64,000 nucleotides of DNA from Theropithecus gelada (GCF_003255815.1 NC_037673.1:6480908-6544907), one strand, 5' to 3'; positions 11,861 to 22,664 are shown, counted from the stretch's first letter. Numbers and translations are program-made. Notes: generated by a model from the letters alone, not told the origin.

Positions 11861-12040
11861 TTACAGAGTAAGAAGGAAAACAGACACCACACCTCTCTTA
11901 TTAATGCAGCTGACACATTTACCTCCCTGTATTAACAACTTTTAAAAGTCGCGTTCTGAACGGAATGAAAGGGTCGTCATTTAGCTCGGGCTCTAGTTAC
12001 CCTTATGTTATCTTTCTCCAGGGATCCAGTTACTGACCCA
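11861..12040 (+). repeat. left arm of a diverged inverted repeat
   Basis: This arm aligns along its whole length with the reverse complement of 12702-12812 plus 13148-13223. Shared blocks include 'gtaagaaggaaaaca', 'tctacctccct'-like, 'ttctgaacggaatgaaaggg', 'ctctagtt' and 'gggatccagttactgaccca'. The alignment ends sharply at 12040. I do not recognise the family. The arms could be two opposite copies of one old repeat or a true inverted duplication. Confidence 0.75.
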
Positions 12041-12701
12041 CACCTTTCTGAGCATAGGAAATAATTATCGCTGACTCCCTACCTGCAGTGCTTGTGAGCA
12101 GCAATAAGAAAAGATGATGGGAAAGCAATTTGCAAATGCCAGATATTACATGAATGCTAAATTATTAATTGCTGCTGCTCACCTTGTCCCTTGTGAACTC
12201 TCTCTGACAATGGTAATTTTAAGATGGGAGTTTTTCTTACTATGCTTTATGAAAATCTCAAACTCAAAATCTAGCTTACAGATATCTTTTGCATTTGAAA
12301 AGTGTTTTTACAGGATAGGGCTAGGTTTTTATCTTTTGCTCCCATGTCTTAGTCCGAACGACGAGGTTCTCAAGTTTCCACGTTCTGTGTCAGCTGTAAA
12401 ACTTTTATCTGCCTGTCATTTCTGCGAAGACTCTCTCTGTCTCTCATTGCTAGTCACTGACCAATCCTGAAAGTTGAACAGAAAGTACGTTCATGATTTG
12501 TGCCGGTCTGATGTCTGCACCTACCACCATGTGCACAGATCCAGGACTCCAAGCCGGGGGCTGCCAAGAGGAGCCTGGACCTGGGGAAGTGGAGGTGCCA
12601 TCCTGGGAAACGGCACCTCTGGTGGAGGAGGGGGCGCCATGTCCAGCCTTGCTGAAGTTCTCCATGTCTTGGAGATGAGAAGCCTCACTTAGATGAGGAC
12701 C
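12041..12701. other. spacer between the inverted-repeat arms
   Basis: About 660 bp. The left half is AT-rich with a 118-codon plus frame (12114-12470). The right half is GC-rich with three overlapping frames under 100 codons. No domain is recognised and no transposase signature is visible. Confidence 0.5.
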
Positions 12702-13223
12702 TGGGTCAGTAACTGGATCCCTAGAGAAAGGTAGCACAATAGCAACTAGAGCCAGAGATAAATGACAACCCTTTCATTCTGTTCAGAATGCCATTTTTAA
12801 AAGCTAATAGAGGGGTTGGGCGCGGTGGCTCACGCCTGTAATCCCAGCACTGTGGGAGGCTGAGGTTGGCGGATCACCTGAGGTCAGGAGTTTGAGACCA
12901 GCCTGACCAACATGGAGAAACCCTGTCTCTACTAAAGATAGAAAAATCAGCCAGGCATGGTGGTGCACACCTGTAATCCCAGCTACTCGGGAGGCTGAGA
13001 CACGAGAATAGTTTGAACCCCTGGAGGCGGAGGTTGCAGTGAGCTGAGATTGTGCCACTGCTCTCCATCCTGGGTGACAGAGTGAGACTCTTCCTCAAAA
13101 AAAAAAAAAAAAAAAAAAGAAAAAAAAAGAAAAAGAAAAAGAAAAAAGTCATTGACAGAGGGAGGTAGATGTTTCGGCGTTAATGAGACAGGGACAGTGT
13201 TTGTTTTCCTTCTTACTATATAA
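12702..13223 (-). repeat. right arm of the inverted repeat, split by an Alu
   Basis: The arm runs 12702-12812 and resumes at 13148-13223 after an Alu. Read as reverse complement it matches 11861-12040 in order on both sides of the Alu, so the Alu inserted after the arm existed. Substitutions are scattered across the arm (roughly one in six by eye). Confidence 0.75.
12814..13147 (+). mobile_element. AluS-like element
   Basis: Full-length dimeric Alu beginning ggttgggcgcggtggctcac, with 'ggcggatcacctgaggtcag' and 'accagcctgaccaacatgg' (AluS-type), a mid A-rich linker and a long tail of A with interspersed G to 13147. Flanks agctaatagagg and gtcattgacagagg look like a decayed target duplication. 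It sits inside the right arm of the inverted repeat. Confidence 0.95.
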
Positions 13224-13949
13224 GCATCCACAAGTATTGTGGGGCGGGAATTTAATACCTGATGAATACTGGCTCCGGGTATCAGCAAGACCTCAAGTTA
13301 GTCCCAGCCTGTTTACTCCTGCTCTTGGCTTCAGCCAAGCCCTGGACTCATGTGTTTCTGCTCAAGATGAGACATGGTCTTCTCCTGCCATCTGTAGATG
13401 GTTCCTCCTGAGGACCTGGATCCTAGCACCATCCTTGGAAAAATGGTGACTTCCTGGCAGCAAGGCCAGCTGGTCCATTGTGAGTGAGGGAAGCCCGTTC
13501 ACACCAGAATTTCTGTCTGGTAATGAGATCAAGCCAAAGACCCTTGAAACTGCAAGAAGCTTTGGCTAGGCCACAAGACTTTGGCAATCAGTGTTGAGCC
13601 TCTTCAGGGTTCAGTCTGCAAAAGGCAAGGAAGCAGAATAGCTCAATGCCAGATAAGGCTGGTGTCCTTGGTTAAGGCCCCGGGTTTTTGGCCGTGAAGT
13701 TGATAAGTATTTTAGAAGGCATTGGACGGCCTGCTTGAAATGAGGTGTGCAAGGTGTCGAGATGTGCCCCAAACAGAAAATGTGCTCCACGGATGATGAT
13801 TATCTCCAGGGGACTTCTGTTTGATCTCTTTTGGCCAGGTTTTGTGCCTGATGATTATATACCTGGAATCTCAGCAACTACCTGCCTGGCTCCTGGCCAA
13901 GCATGAGGACTTTGCCTGCACACAGATTATCCATGGCGTGAGACAGTTA
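13224..13949. other. unassigned DNA
   Basis: No gene or repeat recognised. Confidence 0.45.
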
Positions 13950-14045
13950 TGAGCAAGAATCCCGATTTTCCTGTTAGCAGCTGGGAGACCTCAGGCATGC
14001 TACTTAACCTCTCTGAACACTCATATCTCTAAAATGGAATTCACA
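13950..14045 (+). mobile_element. MIR SINE fragment
   Basis: 'gctgggagacctcaggcatg', 'ctacttaacctctctgaac' and 'atctctaaaatggaat' match the MIR core in sense (agctgtgtgaccttgggcaagttacttaacctctctg... ctgtaaaatggg). Confidence 0.75.
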
Positions 14046-14649
14046 TGTCCGGCAGGTTGTGTCCAGGTTAATAATAAAGCTTTGGAAAAGCCTGGTGTGG
14101 TGTATGCCTCACAATTGGGAGCTACTGCTAGTAGGCTAAACACACGTGAGCAGAAATTGGCTGCAGGCCCTCGGAACCTATGCTTTGGCCTGATCTGTTG
14201 CAATCATGGTGGGTTGGCCCTGTGTTAGTCCTTAGACTAGCATCCCAATATCAGAGGGTCTTCACCTTCTTCTGAGGTTTAGGCCACGAAATAAAATCAG
14301 ATTTTCATGTTTGAGCAAACTGGTTGGCTGGTGTCTGCCCAGCTGCTCTGCAGGTGGACGCAGTGATGGAAGCAGGACTCAAAGGTCTATTTGGGCTTCA
14401 ACGCTTAGTCTCTTGTCTCTCGTTCAGCTTCACTGATGACAATGCTGCAGTTTCCAGCCCGTTCTGACTCTTGGGTGAATTTGTCAATTAGGTTCGAAGC
14501 TGTGAGATCGAGGTATGATTAATTAGCATTTTCCAGTAATTTCAGGAAAATCATAGGAGGATTCATATTATTGGAGTGGAATCTATTTTCTGTTATTTAA
14601 GGATCACGATGAGCCATTTTCATGTAACTAACTAGAAGATTATAGACTC
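14046..14649. other. unassigned DNA
   Basis: No gene or repeat recognised. Confidence 0.45.
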
Positions 14650-14770
14650 TAGCATGTGTGTACGTGTGTGGATAGACTCTAACATATGTATATGTATTGT
14701 GTGGGGTGGTGTGTGCGTATATATATGCTATGTGTGTATATATGTATGTGTGTATATATAGTACATATCT
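14650..14770. repeat. TG/TA-rich simple repeat
   Basis: Alternating gtgt and tata runs, with 'atagactcta(g/a)ca' occurring twice at the left edge. Purine-pyrimidine alternation makes it prone to length change. The open frame across it is low complexity only. Confidence 0.8.
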
Positions 14771-15220
14771 ATGCAAACGATCTTGCTGAAAATTTGCCGA
14801 TGGTACAACCAAATTGAGAAAAACAATATGAATAGTAATTAACAGCTTGTTAAATTTGAAATGCTTTTAAATTTATTTCAGCTGTTCAAGTAATAAAGTG
14901 ACATGGTTCTACTCTGACATTTTAAGTCTTGATTAAACATTGTATGTACCTAATGTCATGTATGTCATTGTCACGTATGAGCCTCATGTTCTCCTGTTCC
15001 TCCTCTGTCCCCAGGTGCAGGGGTGCTAGAGCCAGCTGTAAATAGATCCTTCTCATCCCCAGGGGAGTCCACTGTGAAAACTCACCTGCCTACCCCTGTT
15101 TCTAACTTCCAGTATCTGGAAAGCCCAATTTCCATATGAAGGCTGTCACGTTAATGTGTAAAACCTTGAAATCTCTTTGAGGAAAGTGGTTGTGATCAGC
15201 AAGTGTCATCAGGTGCACTT
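14771..15220. other. unassigned DNA
   Basis: No gene or repeat recognised. Confidence 0.45.
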
Positions 15221-15259
15221 GGGCGCCTTGGCTGGGCGCCTTGGCTAAGCGCCTTGACT
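15221..15259. repeat. three tandem copies of a 13-bp CpG-containing unit
   Basis: Units gggcgccttggct, gggcgccttggct and aagcgccttgact lie head to tail. The first two are identical. Confidence 0.9.
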
Positions 15260-15763
15260 GAGGGCCAGGGGAGGCTGCTCTGTTCCCTGCGCTAGCACTG
15301 GCATGCCCCACCTGGCAATACCGGGAACCCATACATATGCCTAATCTTGTGTTTCACGGCTGCTCTGCTCTTCAGTCCAAATGGCAATGCAAAGAAAACA
15401 TATTTTCATACCTAATGAGAAGAGTTTTGCAAATAAGGCTGACATAACCTTAGATAGAGGGTCAGGCACAGGATCTGCCCAAGCACCTTCCCATCTCTTT
15501 AGGTGGTGGAGCTGCAGCTGTAGATACAAGCTGTCTGCTAAGCAGACTATGAATGGAGCCTCCTCTAAGGGGGCCTGTCTGGGATGCAGGGACACTGTGG
15601 GAAGTGAATTTACCCATAGATACAGACACTTCTGCCTTTCTTTGACACCAGAATGTAGTAGTAAAATGCATTAGTTTAAGAAGGAATCCCCTAATGAGCT
15701 TAAAACACCTTTTATGATGCCCCATTGACTACATTACCATTGCTTGTAGGATTTCTTCTTCTT
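15260..15763. other. unassigned DNA
   Basis: No gene or repeat recognised; overlapping frames on both strands are below 100 codons. Confidence 0.45.
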
Positions 15764-16442
15764 CTTTTTTTTTTTTATGGTTTTATTGAGTTATAATTTT
15801 CATACCATACAATTCATTCACTTTAAATGTACAATGATATTTAGTAATAGAAACTTGTGCAACTATCACCACCGTCAAGTTTCAGAACATTTTCATCACC
15901 CCAAAAACTTCCACTTACTCATTTGCAGCCAATCCTGCTCCCACGGGCCACGACAGCCACAGACAATGCCTCATCTTTCTGTCTATATTTTTTAATCTTT
16001 TCTAGAAATTTTCATATAAATAGGATCATGCAATTTTACTGTTTGGTGACTGGCTTCTTCCACTTAGCATAATGCCGTGAGGCTCATACGTGATGCTGCC
16101 TGTATTTGTAGTTTTCCTCTTTTATGCTGAGTAGTACTCCATGGCACAAATGGACTACATTTTGCTAATTTTCCTATCGATAGAGATTTGGATGCTTTCC
16201 AGTTTGGGGCTGTCATGGATGTTGTTGTTATGAACATTTTTATAAAATTCTTTTTGTAGACATATGTTTTCTTTCTCTTGGGTAGCTAGGAGTGGAATGG
16301 CTGGGTTATGTGGTAAGTATATGTTTAACCTTTTGAGAAACTGCCAAATTGTTTTTCAAAGTGGCTGCCCCATTTTACATCCCCTCAGGCATGAGAAAAA
16401 GGGATCTAAGTTCTCCTTATCCTGAACTTGGTATTTTTAGTC

Positions 16443-16747
16443 TTTTTTTTTTTTTTTTTTCTTTTGAGATGGAGTCTCCTTCTGTCATCCAGGCTGGAGT
16501 GCAGTGGTGCTATCTTGGTTCACAGCAACCTCTGTCTCCCAAGTTCAAGTGATTCTCCTGCCTCAGCCTCCCGAGTAGCTGGGACTACAGGCGTGCACCA
16601 CCATGTACTACTGATTTTTGCATTTTTAGTAGAGATGGGGTTTTACCATGTTGGCCAGGCTGGTCTTGAACTCCTGACCTCAAGTGATCCACCCACCGGG
16701 GCCTCCTAAAGTGTTGGGATTACAGGCGTGAGCCACCGCGCCCAGCC
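16443..16747 (-). mobile_element. AluS-like element
   Basis: Antisense Alu beginning with a T tract, then 'gagatggagtctccttctgt', 'actcctgacctcaagtgatc' and ending 'gagccaccgcgcccagcc'. Flanked by a target duplication TTTTTAGTC at 16434-16442 and 16748-16756. Inserted in the L1M. Confidence 0.95.
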
Positions 16748-16787
16748 TTTTTAGTCTTTTTGAGTATAGTCTTTCTAGTGGGTATTG

Positions 16788-17004
16788 TGAACCCCAAATA
16801 TCTGAGACAGGTCTCAGTCTATTTAGGCAGTTTATTTTGCCATAGTTAAGGACACACACCCATGACACAGCCTCAGGAGGTCCTGATGACATGTGCCCAA
16901 GGTGATTGGGGCACAGCTTGGTTTTATATATTTTAGGGAGACATGAGCCATCAATCAATAGGTGTAAGATGTACATTGGTTCATGTACAGTGTGACAACT
17001 CGAA

Positions 17005-17043
<39 letters not shown>

Positions 17044-17350
17044 GGTTCCAGGTCATAGGTAGGTAAGAGACAGACAGTTGCATTCTTTTGAGTTTCTGAT
17101 TAGCCTTTCTAAATGAGGCAAGCAGATACTCATTTATCTCAGTGAGCAGAGGGACAACTTTGAGTTCCGTCTGTCCTTTGTCCATAGGGAAATTCCTTGT
17201 GAGGGAGGCATGTCATTTTTTTTTCTTTTATCTTAGCAGCTATCGTTTTTAGGAATACAGTGGGAGGTAAGTTCGCCCTAAGCAGTTCCCAGCTTGACTT
17301 CTCCCTTTGGCTTAGTGCTTTTGGGGTCCCAAGATTTATTTTTCTTTTAT
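16788..17350 (-). mobile_element. solo LTR of an ERV1-type retrovirus
   Basis: Read on the minus strand the element ends ...ggggttca, with an AATAAA poly-A signal (complement at 16831-16836) and a C tract in the middle. On the plus strand the marks are tgaaccccaaatatctgag, 'cagcctcaggaggtcctga', 'cttggttttatatatttta' and 'gcagttcccagcttgact'. It interrupts the L1M between 'ctagtgggtattg' and 'gtggtttagatttccc', which are contiguous in the L1 consensus. No internal viral genes are present, so this is a recombined solo LTR. The subfamily is uncertain (MER4-group-like). Confidence 0.75.
17005..17042 (+). repeat. uninterrupted run of 38 G
   Basis: A pure G homopolymer inside the solo LTR, at the place where the LTR family has a shorter G/C-rich run. 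Such a run can form G-quadruplex structure and is unstable. Its exact length is likely unreliable in any assembly. Confidence 0.95.
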
Positions 17351-18107
17351 AGTATATAGTAGTGGTCATTGTGGTTTAGATTTCCCTAATGACTAATGGC
17401 ATGCATTATCTTTGGCAAAATGTTTATTCAAATATTTTGCCCATTTAATAAATACTGCTTTAAGAAATTGAGTTATAATTTTTTTTATCTCTTCTGGGTA
17501 AAAGTCCTTTATTAGGTGATTTACAAATACTCTCTTCCAGTTTGTGAATTTTTTTTTAAATCCACTCAGGTTCACACCTATTTTTTAATTCAGTAAAGTC
17601 TTTTTATTTTCTTATTGATATATTTTGAAGAGTAAATGCTTTTGATTTTGATAAAATCTAATTTATCACTTTTTTCTTTTATAGGTCATGCTTTGGTGTC
17701 ATATGAGAAAACTCTGCCTAACTCAAGGTCAACATGATTTTCTTTTTTTTCTAGTTCTACAAAAAATCCTGGTGGGATTTTAATAGGGATTGCTTCACAT
17801 TTATAAACCACTTTGGAGAATATTACTATAACAACACTATTGAGACTTCTAAACCATGAATATGATCTATTTCTTCATCTATTTATATGTTTAATTTCCC
17901 TCCACAATGTTTTGTAGTTCTCAATGTACAGGTCTTCCACTTCTTTTGTTAAATTTATTCCTAAGTATTTTATTATTTTCTATGCTATTTTGAATGGAGT
18001 TGTTTTCTTAATTTCATTTTGGATTGTTGTGACTAGCAGGTATAAATATGATGGATTTTTATATACTCTTGTGTCCTGTGATCTTGCTAAAATCACTTAT
18101 TAATTCT

Positions 18108-18407
18108 TTTTTTTTTTTTTTTTTTTGAGATGTAGTCTCGCTCTGTCGCCCAGGCTGGAGTGCAGTGGCCAGATCTCAGCTCACTGCAAGCTCCGCCTCC
18201 CGGGTTCATGCCATTCTCCTGCCTCAGCCTCTCAAGTAGCTGGGACTACAGGTGCCCGCCACCACGCCCGGCTAATTTTTTGTATTTTTAGTAGAGACAA
18301 GGTTTCACCGTGTTAGCCAGGATGGTCTCGATCTCCTGACCTCGTGATCCACCTGCCTCGGCCTCCCAAAGTGCTGGGATTACAGGCATGAGCCACCGCA
18401 CCCGGCC
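18108..18407 (-). mobile_element. young AluY-like element
   Basis: Antisense Alu with AluY diagnostic text ('gtctcgatctcctgacctcg', 'gtttcaccgtgttagccagg', 'ctgcaagctccgcctccc'). It also has gtggccagatctcagctc instead of the human-typical gtggcgcgatctcggctc, a variant I associate with Old World monkey AluY. A perfect 19-bp duplication AAAATCACTTATTAATTCT flanks it (18089-18107 and 18408-18426). It is the least diverged Alu in the window. Confidence 0.95.
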
Positions 18408-19420
18408 AAAATCACTTATTAATTCTAATAGCTTTTTTTTTTTTTTTGAAAATTTCTTGGAATTTCCTACATAAAAGATCATCTTGTCTGAGTGTAAAGA
18501 CAATTTTACTCCTTCCTTTCCAATATGGTTGCATGTAATTCCTTTTCTCCCCATATTGGACTGGCCAGAATCTCCAGCAAGATACTGAATACAGGCGGTG
18601 AAAGCCGACATCCTGGCCTTGTTCTTGGTCTTGGGGGGAAAGCATTCAGCCCTTTATAATTAAGAATCATGCTAGCTGTCAGCCTTGGTAGGTTCCCTGA
18701 TTGGATTGATAAGGCTCCCCTATATTCCAAGTGTTTTGAGTTTGTGTCATGGATGGTGTTGAATTTTGTCAAACAATTTTTCAGCATCTATTGATATGAT
18801 CAGGTGATTTTTAAAAATTCTCTTAATATAGTTTGTTACATTCATCAATTTTCAGGTGTTCAACTCTTCTTGTATTCCTGAAATAAACCTCACGGGTCAT
18901 AGTGGTCATACTGGATAGTCTTCTTTATATGTTGCTGAATTAGGTTTTACTATTTTGTTAAGGAATTTTGCATCTATGTTCATTTTCATCTAGTTCAAGT
19001 TATTTCCAGTTTCCCCTGTAATTTCTTTTTCTTTAGCCTATAGGATAATATACTAATTTATCTTGTCTTAAAATCTATTTTGTTTGATATTACTATAGCC
19101 TCTCAAGCTGTCTTATGGCCACTGTTCTCACAATATACAATTTTTTATCCTTTTACTTTCAACCTATTTGCACCTTTAAATGTAACTTGAATCTCTCATA
19201 GACAGTATTTGAATTGGGTCTTACTTGTCTTTCTGACAATCTCTGTCTTTTAGTTGGTGCATTTAACCCATTGATGTGGTTGTACTTTTGTCTACCATTT
19301 TGCTGTTGTTTTTTTCTGTACGTCTCATCTGGTTTTTGGTCCTCTGAGCCTCCTTTACTACCTTCTTTTAAGTTAAGCAAATAGGTTTACTGAACCTTTT
19401 AAATTTCTTAAATTTTTCAT

Positions 19421-20363
19421 TGTTGTTGCTATTGAGCTCCAGGTATTCCAGCCATGTCTAGTCCATTGCTTGGCCGCTTCTGGCATCCATTGGGTTAAAT
19501 TGAGATGCTTTTCAAAGTTTTCTCTCCTACAGGACTTTCTCTCCCCTTCTTCCTCTTGTACATCTACAAAGTTTGACCATGTCTGTTGCCACGGGGCCAA
19601 GCTGAGAGAGGCTGTCAGCTCACAAGATGGCCTGAGCACCAGGGGTAACAGAGCACATGTCATCTCTGCGGGGCTCTTTTTCAGAGTCTTAAACAACCTC
19701 GCATCTTTCTTGGCTCCAGCGGTACCAGGGAATAGTCCTGTTTTTTAGGGGTCCAGGTGGCTCCTCACAGCCCCCTTGCATGGATGAACCCCAGTGGATG
19801 CAGCAGCTTCTCGAGCCGAAAGCTGCTTCTGAGAATGGGGAATCTCAACTTGCTTTGCTGCCTCTGGGTGGCTGGGATCCTGGCTCGTTTTCCAGCTCTC
19901 TGTGGTGCCCTCCGATGACACACTGGGACAGGTTTCTTGCTGTGCCAGATTTGGCTTCATTGGAGTCTGTGCTCTCCCATCCAGTTACGCCTCTTCTCAC
20001 CTCCATGCTGTCCTCAGCTCGCCTGGACATTGCTGGGTATGTTTGTAGAGTCTGCCACTCAGGGACCTCCAGACATAGGTGAGAATCAGTTCTTTATTTC
20101 CAAATCCATGTCCATCCTCCTGAGCTATCTGTGTGTCTGTGTGTGCATTATTTGTGTGTTTGTGCATCACACAAAGTAATGAGATGTTTAGAAGCAACCG
20201 CAAAAAGGAACAAACTGTCTTGCTCATTTTATTCCCTCCCAACTGTCTTCTTCCCCCTTCCAGCCTGTTTTTATGTATAATCTTCTAGTGGGGTTGGGAG
20301 GTGTGGAGGGAAAGCACATTGCAAATTCTTGTCAATTTTCTCTAACTAGGAGGGTCTCATGCT
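19421..20363. other. unassigned DNA
   Basis: GC-richer than the L1 to its left. Several overlapping frames (up to 107 codons) lie on both strands, with no recognised domain. A short TG run sits near 20130-20175. It could include old LTR material that I cannot identify. Confidence 0.4.
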
Positions 20364-20612
20364 TGTGTCGGTGCCACAAGCTGAAGGCCACCAAGAGGAT
20401 ATCCAAAGGTTAACAAGCTGGGTTTATTACTCGTTTTGGCAAGAAAGAACACACACGGTGAAGAACAACGAGGAGTCTCAGTAGGAGAAGGAGGTATAGG
20501 ATTTGGGCTTCGGTTGGGTGATTGGGAGAGTATGTAAGGCAACAGGTGTTTGCGGTGGATTGGATGCTGTCAGAAAGCAGGGAAGATCCTACAATTCTGT
20601 CTCCCCATGTGT
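20364..20612 (-). repeat. direct repeat copy 1, probable LTR 3' part
   Basis: Nearly the same sequence occurs at 20961-21208. Read on the minus strand it carries 'gtaataaacccagcttgtta' (AATAAA signal) and ends in ...gacaca, as expected for the R-U5 part of an LTR. I cannot name the family. Homology between the copies begins exactly at TGTGTC and is lost after ccatgtg. Confidence 0.6.
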
Positions 20613-20960
20613 GTTAGTCTCATCTGTAGGGAGGGCAGGCTGCGGTGAAGATAAGGCTGCAGGGGGTAAGAAGCAGCTGTCACTCACTGTAATCAGGAAG
20701 GTGTTTGGTATTCCGTGGGTGGTACAGCGACCTTGTTTTTGTCTGTGCTTAGACAAAATTCTGAAGCGCCTTGCTTTGTCTCACTTACTCCTGCTCTTGG
20801 AGCAAGCTTGCCGGGGGGACTGTTCTGTGAGAATGTTTATACCCAAGAGAAAAATAACCTGACCCCCTGTGAGTGTCAGGAGCTGCTTTAATTTCTTCCT
20901 TCCTCACCTGGCGACCTCCTTACTGAACCCAGTGCTTTCTCATGTGTTTGTCCTTGACTC
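20613..20960. other. DNA between the two direct repeats
   Basis: About 350 bp with no internal retroviral gene signature. It may be the U3 part of the left LTR copy or the rest of a duplicated unit. Confidence 0.4.
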
Positions 20961-21208
20961 TGTGTCAGTGACACAAGCTGAAGGCCACCAAGAGGATATC
21001 TGCAGGTTAACAAGCTGGGTTTATTACTCATTTTGGCAAGAAAGAACATACACAGTGAAGAACAACGAGGCGTCTCAGTAGGAGAAGGAGGTATAGGATT
21101 TGGGCTTTGGTTGGGTGATTGGGAGAGGGTGAAATGCAGCAGGTGTTTGCTGTGGATTGGATGCTGTCAGAAAGCAGGGAAGGTCCTGTGATCGCATCTC
21201 GCCATGTG
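20961..21208 (-). repeat. direct repeat copy 2, probable LTR 3' part
   Basis: Matches 20364-20612. By hand count there are about 27 differences in 249 positions, mostly transitions and concentrated near the right end. A TG-rich stretch replaces the homologous sequence after 21208. Confidence 0.6.
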
Positions 21209-21726
21209 TCTGTGTGTGCACGTGTGATTGTGTGCATACATGCGTGTCTTTAATGCGGAAAGGGGAAAGGAAAGTTGAACTCGTTTCAGGCCTCATGTAA
21301 ACAACCAGAAGGTAAAACTTTGCATCTCACCCCACTCCACTTGTATTTGATCACTGTTTAATGGCAGGCGGCTCTGGACAGAGCCAATTTTCCTCTGAGT
21401 CATCCTCACAAATCTTGTTTTCTTTATTCGCTCATCACCTCCTTCCCTCTTCTGCCTGATGTTGCCGGCCCCCTTGTGGAATAATCTCAACAGCATGGAC
21501 TATTTTTTTTTTTTTTTCCGCTGTTTTGCTGCATCTCTATTTAGAGTCACTGATTTGTTCCAAAGTTACTTGAAGAATCATCTGTGATGGATGGTCCTAT
21601 AAGGGCGTGGCTCGTCAGTTTTTCTGGAAGCAATTTAAAGCCCAGAAATGTATTAGGGCTCAAGCATTGCAATAAAGCCCAGAACTGAACTTCCTGTGTG
21701 GGAACTGCAGGATTATATGAGAAATA
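21209..21726. other. unassigned DNA with a short T tract
   Basis: TG-rich to about 21250, then no recognised repeat; a run of 16 T near 21504-21519. Confidence 0.45.
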
Positions 21727-21807
21727 AAACAAGCAAACAAAAAAACAACCCAAAGACAAAACAAACAAACAAACAAGAAACCCAAAGACAAAACAAACAA
21801 AAAAACA
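21727..21807. repeat. (CAAA)n-type simple repeat
   Basis: AAAC/CAAA units with the phrase cccaaagacaaaacaaac occurring twice. Confidence 0.85.
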
Positions 21808-22329
21808 GGGGAAAAAAGGTGATATGAGGAAGGATCACTGGGAGGTGCTATTTCTCCACGGAGGCTAATGGGGCTGAGCAGTGGGCTGTGAGCTTTGTTT
21901 AACTTCTCTCCTCTGTATTCCTAAGTGTGCTGCGTGGCTTGCAGTCTGTGGAGAATTGTCGCAGCTCTTCCTGGCAGGTTATCACTGTGGGTGCTTTCCA
22001 GTCACACCTTGCTCCAAATGACTTAGCTGATGTCTTCCTCTCAGAAGTGCGCCTGACTAACCCTTTTCTTCTATGATTTAATTTGGAAGGGAGCTGCTTT
22101 TTTCCCCTTCCTTTTTGCATTTATTCAGGTACTATGACAGCTTACAGTTGACAAAGGTTGCATTTTCTGATGGAGAGTGGTATAAGCGAGGTTGAAATTT
22201 TGGGTTAGATCTATATTCCTCTCTTAAGAATGTCAAACTTAAAACAGTTTTCAAATATACTGTGTGACAGAGACATTTATTGCTCAGTGAAAATCCATGT
22301 GAGACCCACATTTCCCAGAGCCTTGGGGT
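21808..22329. other. unassigned DNA
   Basis: No gene or repeat recognised. The right part overlaps a 151-codon minus frame (22132-22587) that has no domain and continues into the LTR-like segment. Confidence 0.45.
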
Positions 22330-22664
22330 GAGGCAGAGCCATGTGGCAAGCTCTGGAGAGTGGGACAAGGTCCTCAGCATGACTGTTGGACTTCTAAAGC
22401 ATTTAAGAAAAGGGGAATGGCCCTTTAGTTCTCCCTTCACTGATGCAGTGACCTGGAAACCATGCAATCCAAATGGTGCAGCCATAAGGAGCAATTCACC
22501 CGGGTCTCCAAGTCGCTTCTCAAAGCTGAGAGTCCTTAGATAGTGGCTGAAACCACAGAAGACTGGTGGGGTGGGTGGGGGCGTCAAATGGAGCTTTATG
22601 CAAAGTCACTGAGATCTCAGGGTTGGTTTGTTACTACAGCATAACACATGCTGATTAATACACA
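22330..22664 (+). mobile_element. mammalian LTR 3' part (ERVL/MaLR-like)
   Basis: The end 'gtcactgagatctcagggtt', 'tttgttactacagcataaca' and 'gctgattaatacaca' is the typical 3' tail of this class (ccactgagatttgggggtt... tttgttac.gcagcataac... gactaatacac). Upstream 'gacctggaaaccatgcaatc' fits the same group. The subfamily is not assigned. Confidence 0.5.

Larger units (their letters stand above)
15764..19420 (-). mobile_element. long L1M element (3' UTR and ORF2 relic), interrupted
   Basis: The plus strand begins with a T tract (the L1 tail), then the antisense 3' UTR ('tggttttattgagttataat', 'aacattttcatcacccc', 'catataaataggatcatgc', 'tctcttgggtagctagga') and the antisense ORF2 ('tagatttccctaatgactaa', 'ttttgataaaatctaattta', 'cttggtaggttccctg', 'gtttgatattactatagcc', 'ttactttcaacctatttgc'). 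The order is collinear with L1M to about 19420, where the 5' truncation lies. An Alu (16443-16747), an LTR (16788-17350) and a second Alu (18108-18407) break it. ORF2 is destroyed by stops and indels. The age is probably L1MA-L1MC. Confidence 0.9.

Noticed and set aside
12804..13152. Minus frames of 84-101 codons
   Set aside because: They are the well-known spurious frames of an antisense Alu, including a poly-Phe run from the A tail.
17005..17042. Telomeric or satellite DNA
   Set aside because: It is a single homopolymer inside an LTR with no TTAGGG units.
20364..21208. A compact provirus with paired LTRs
   Set aside because: The interval between the repeats is about 350 bp, with no retroviral gene text, and the homology does not cover a full LTR on both sides.
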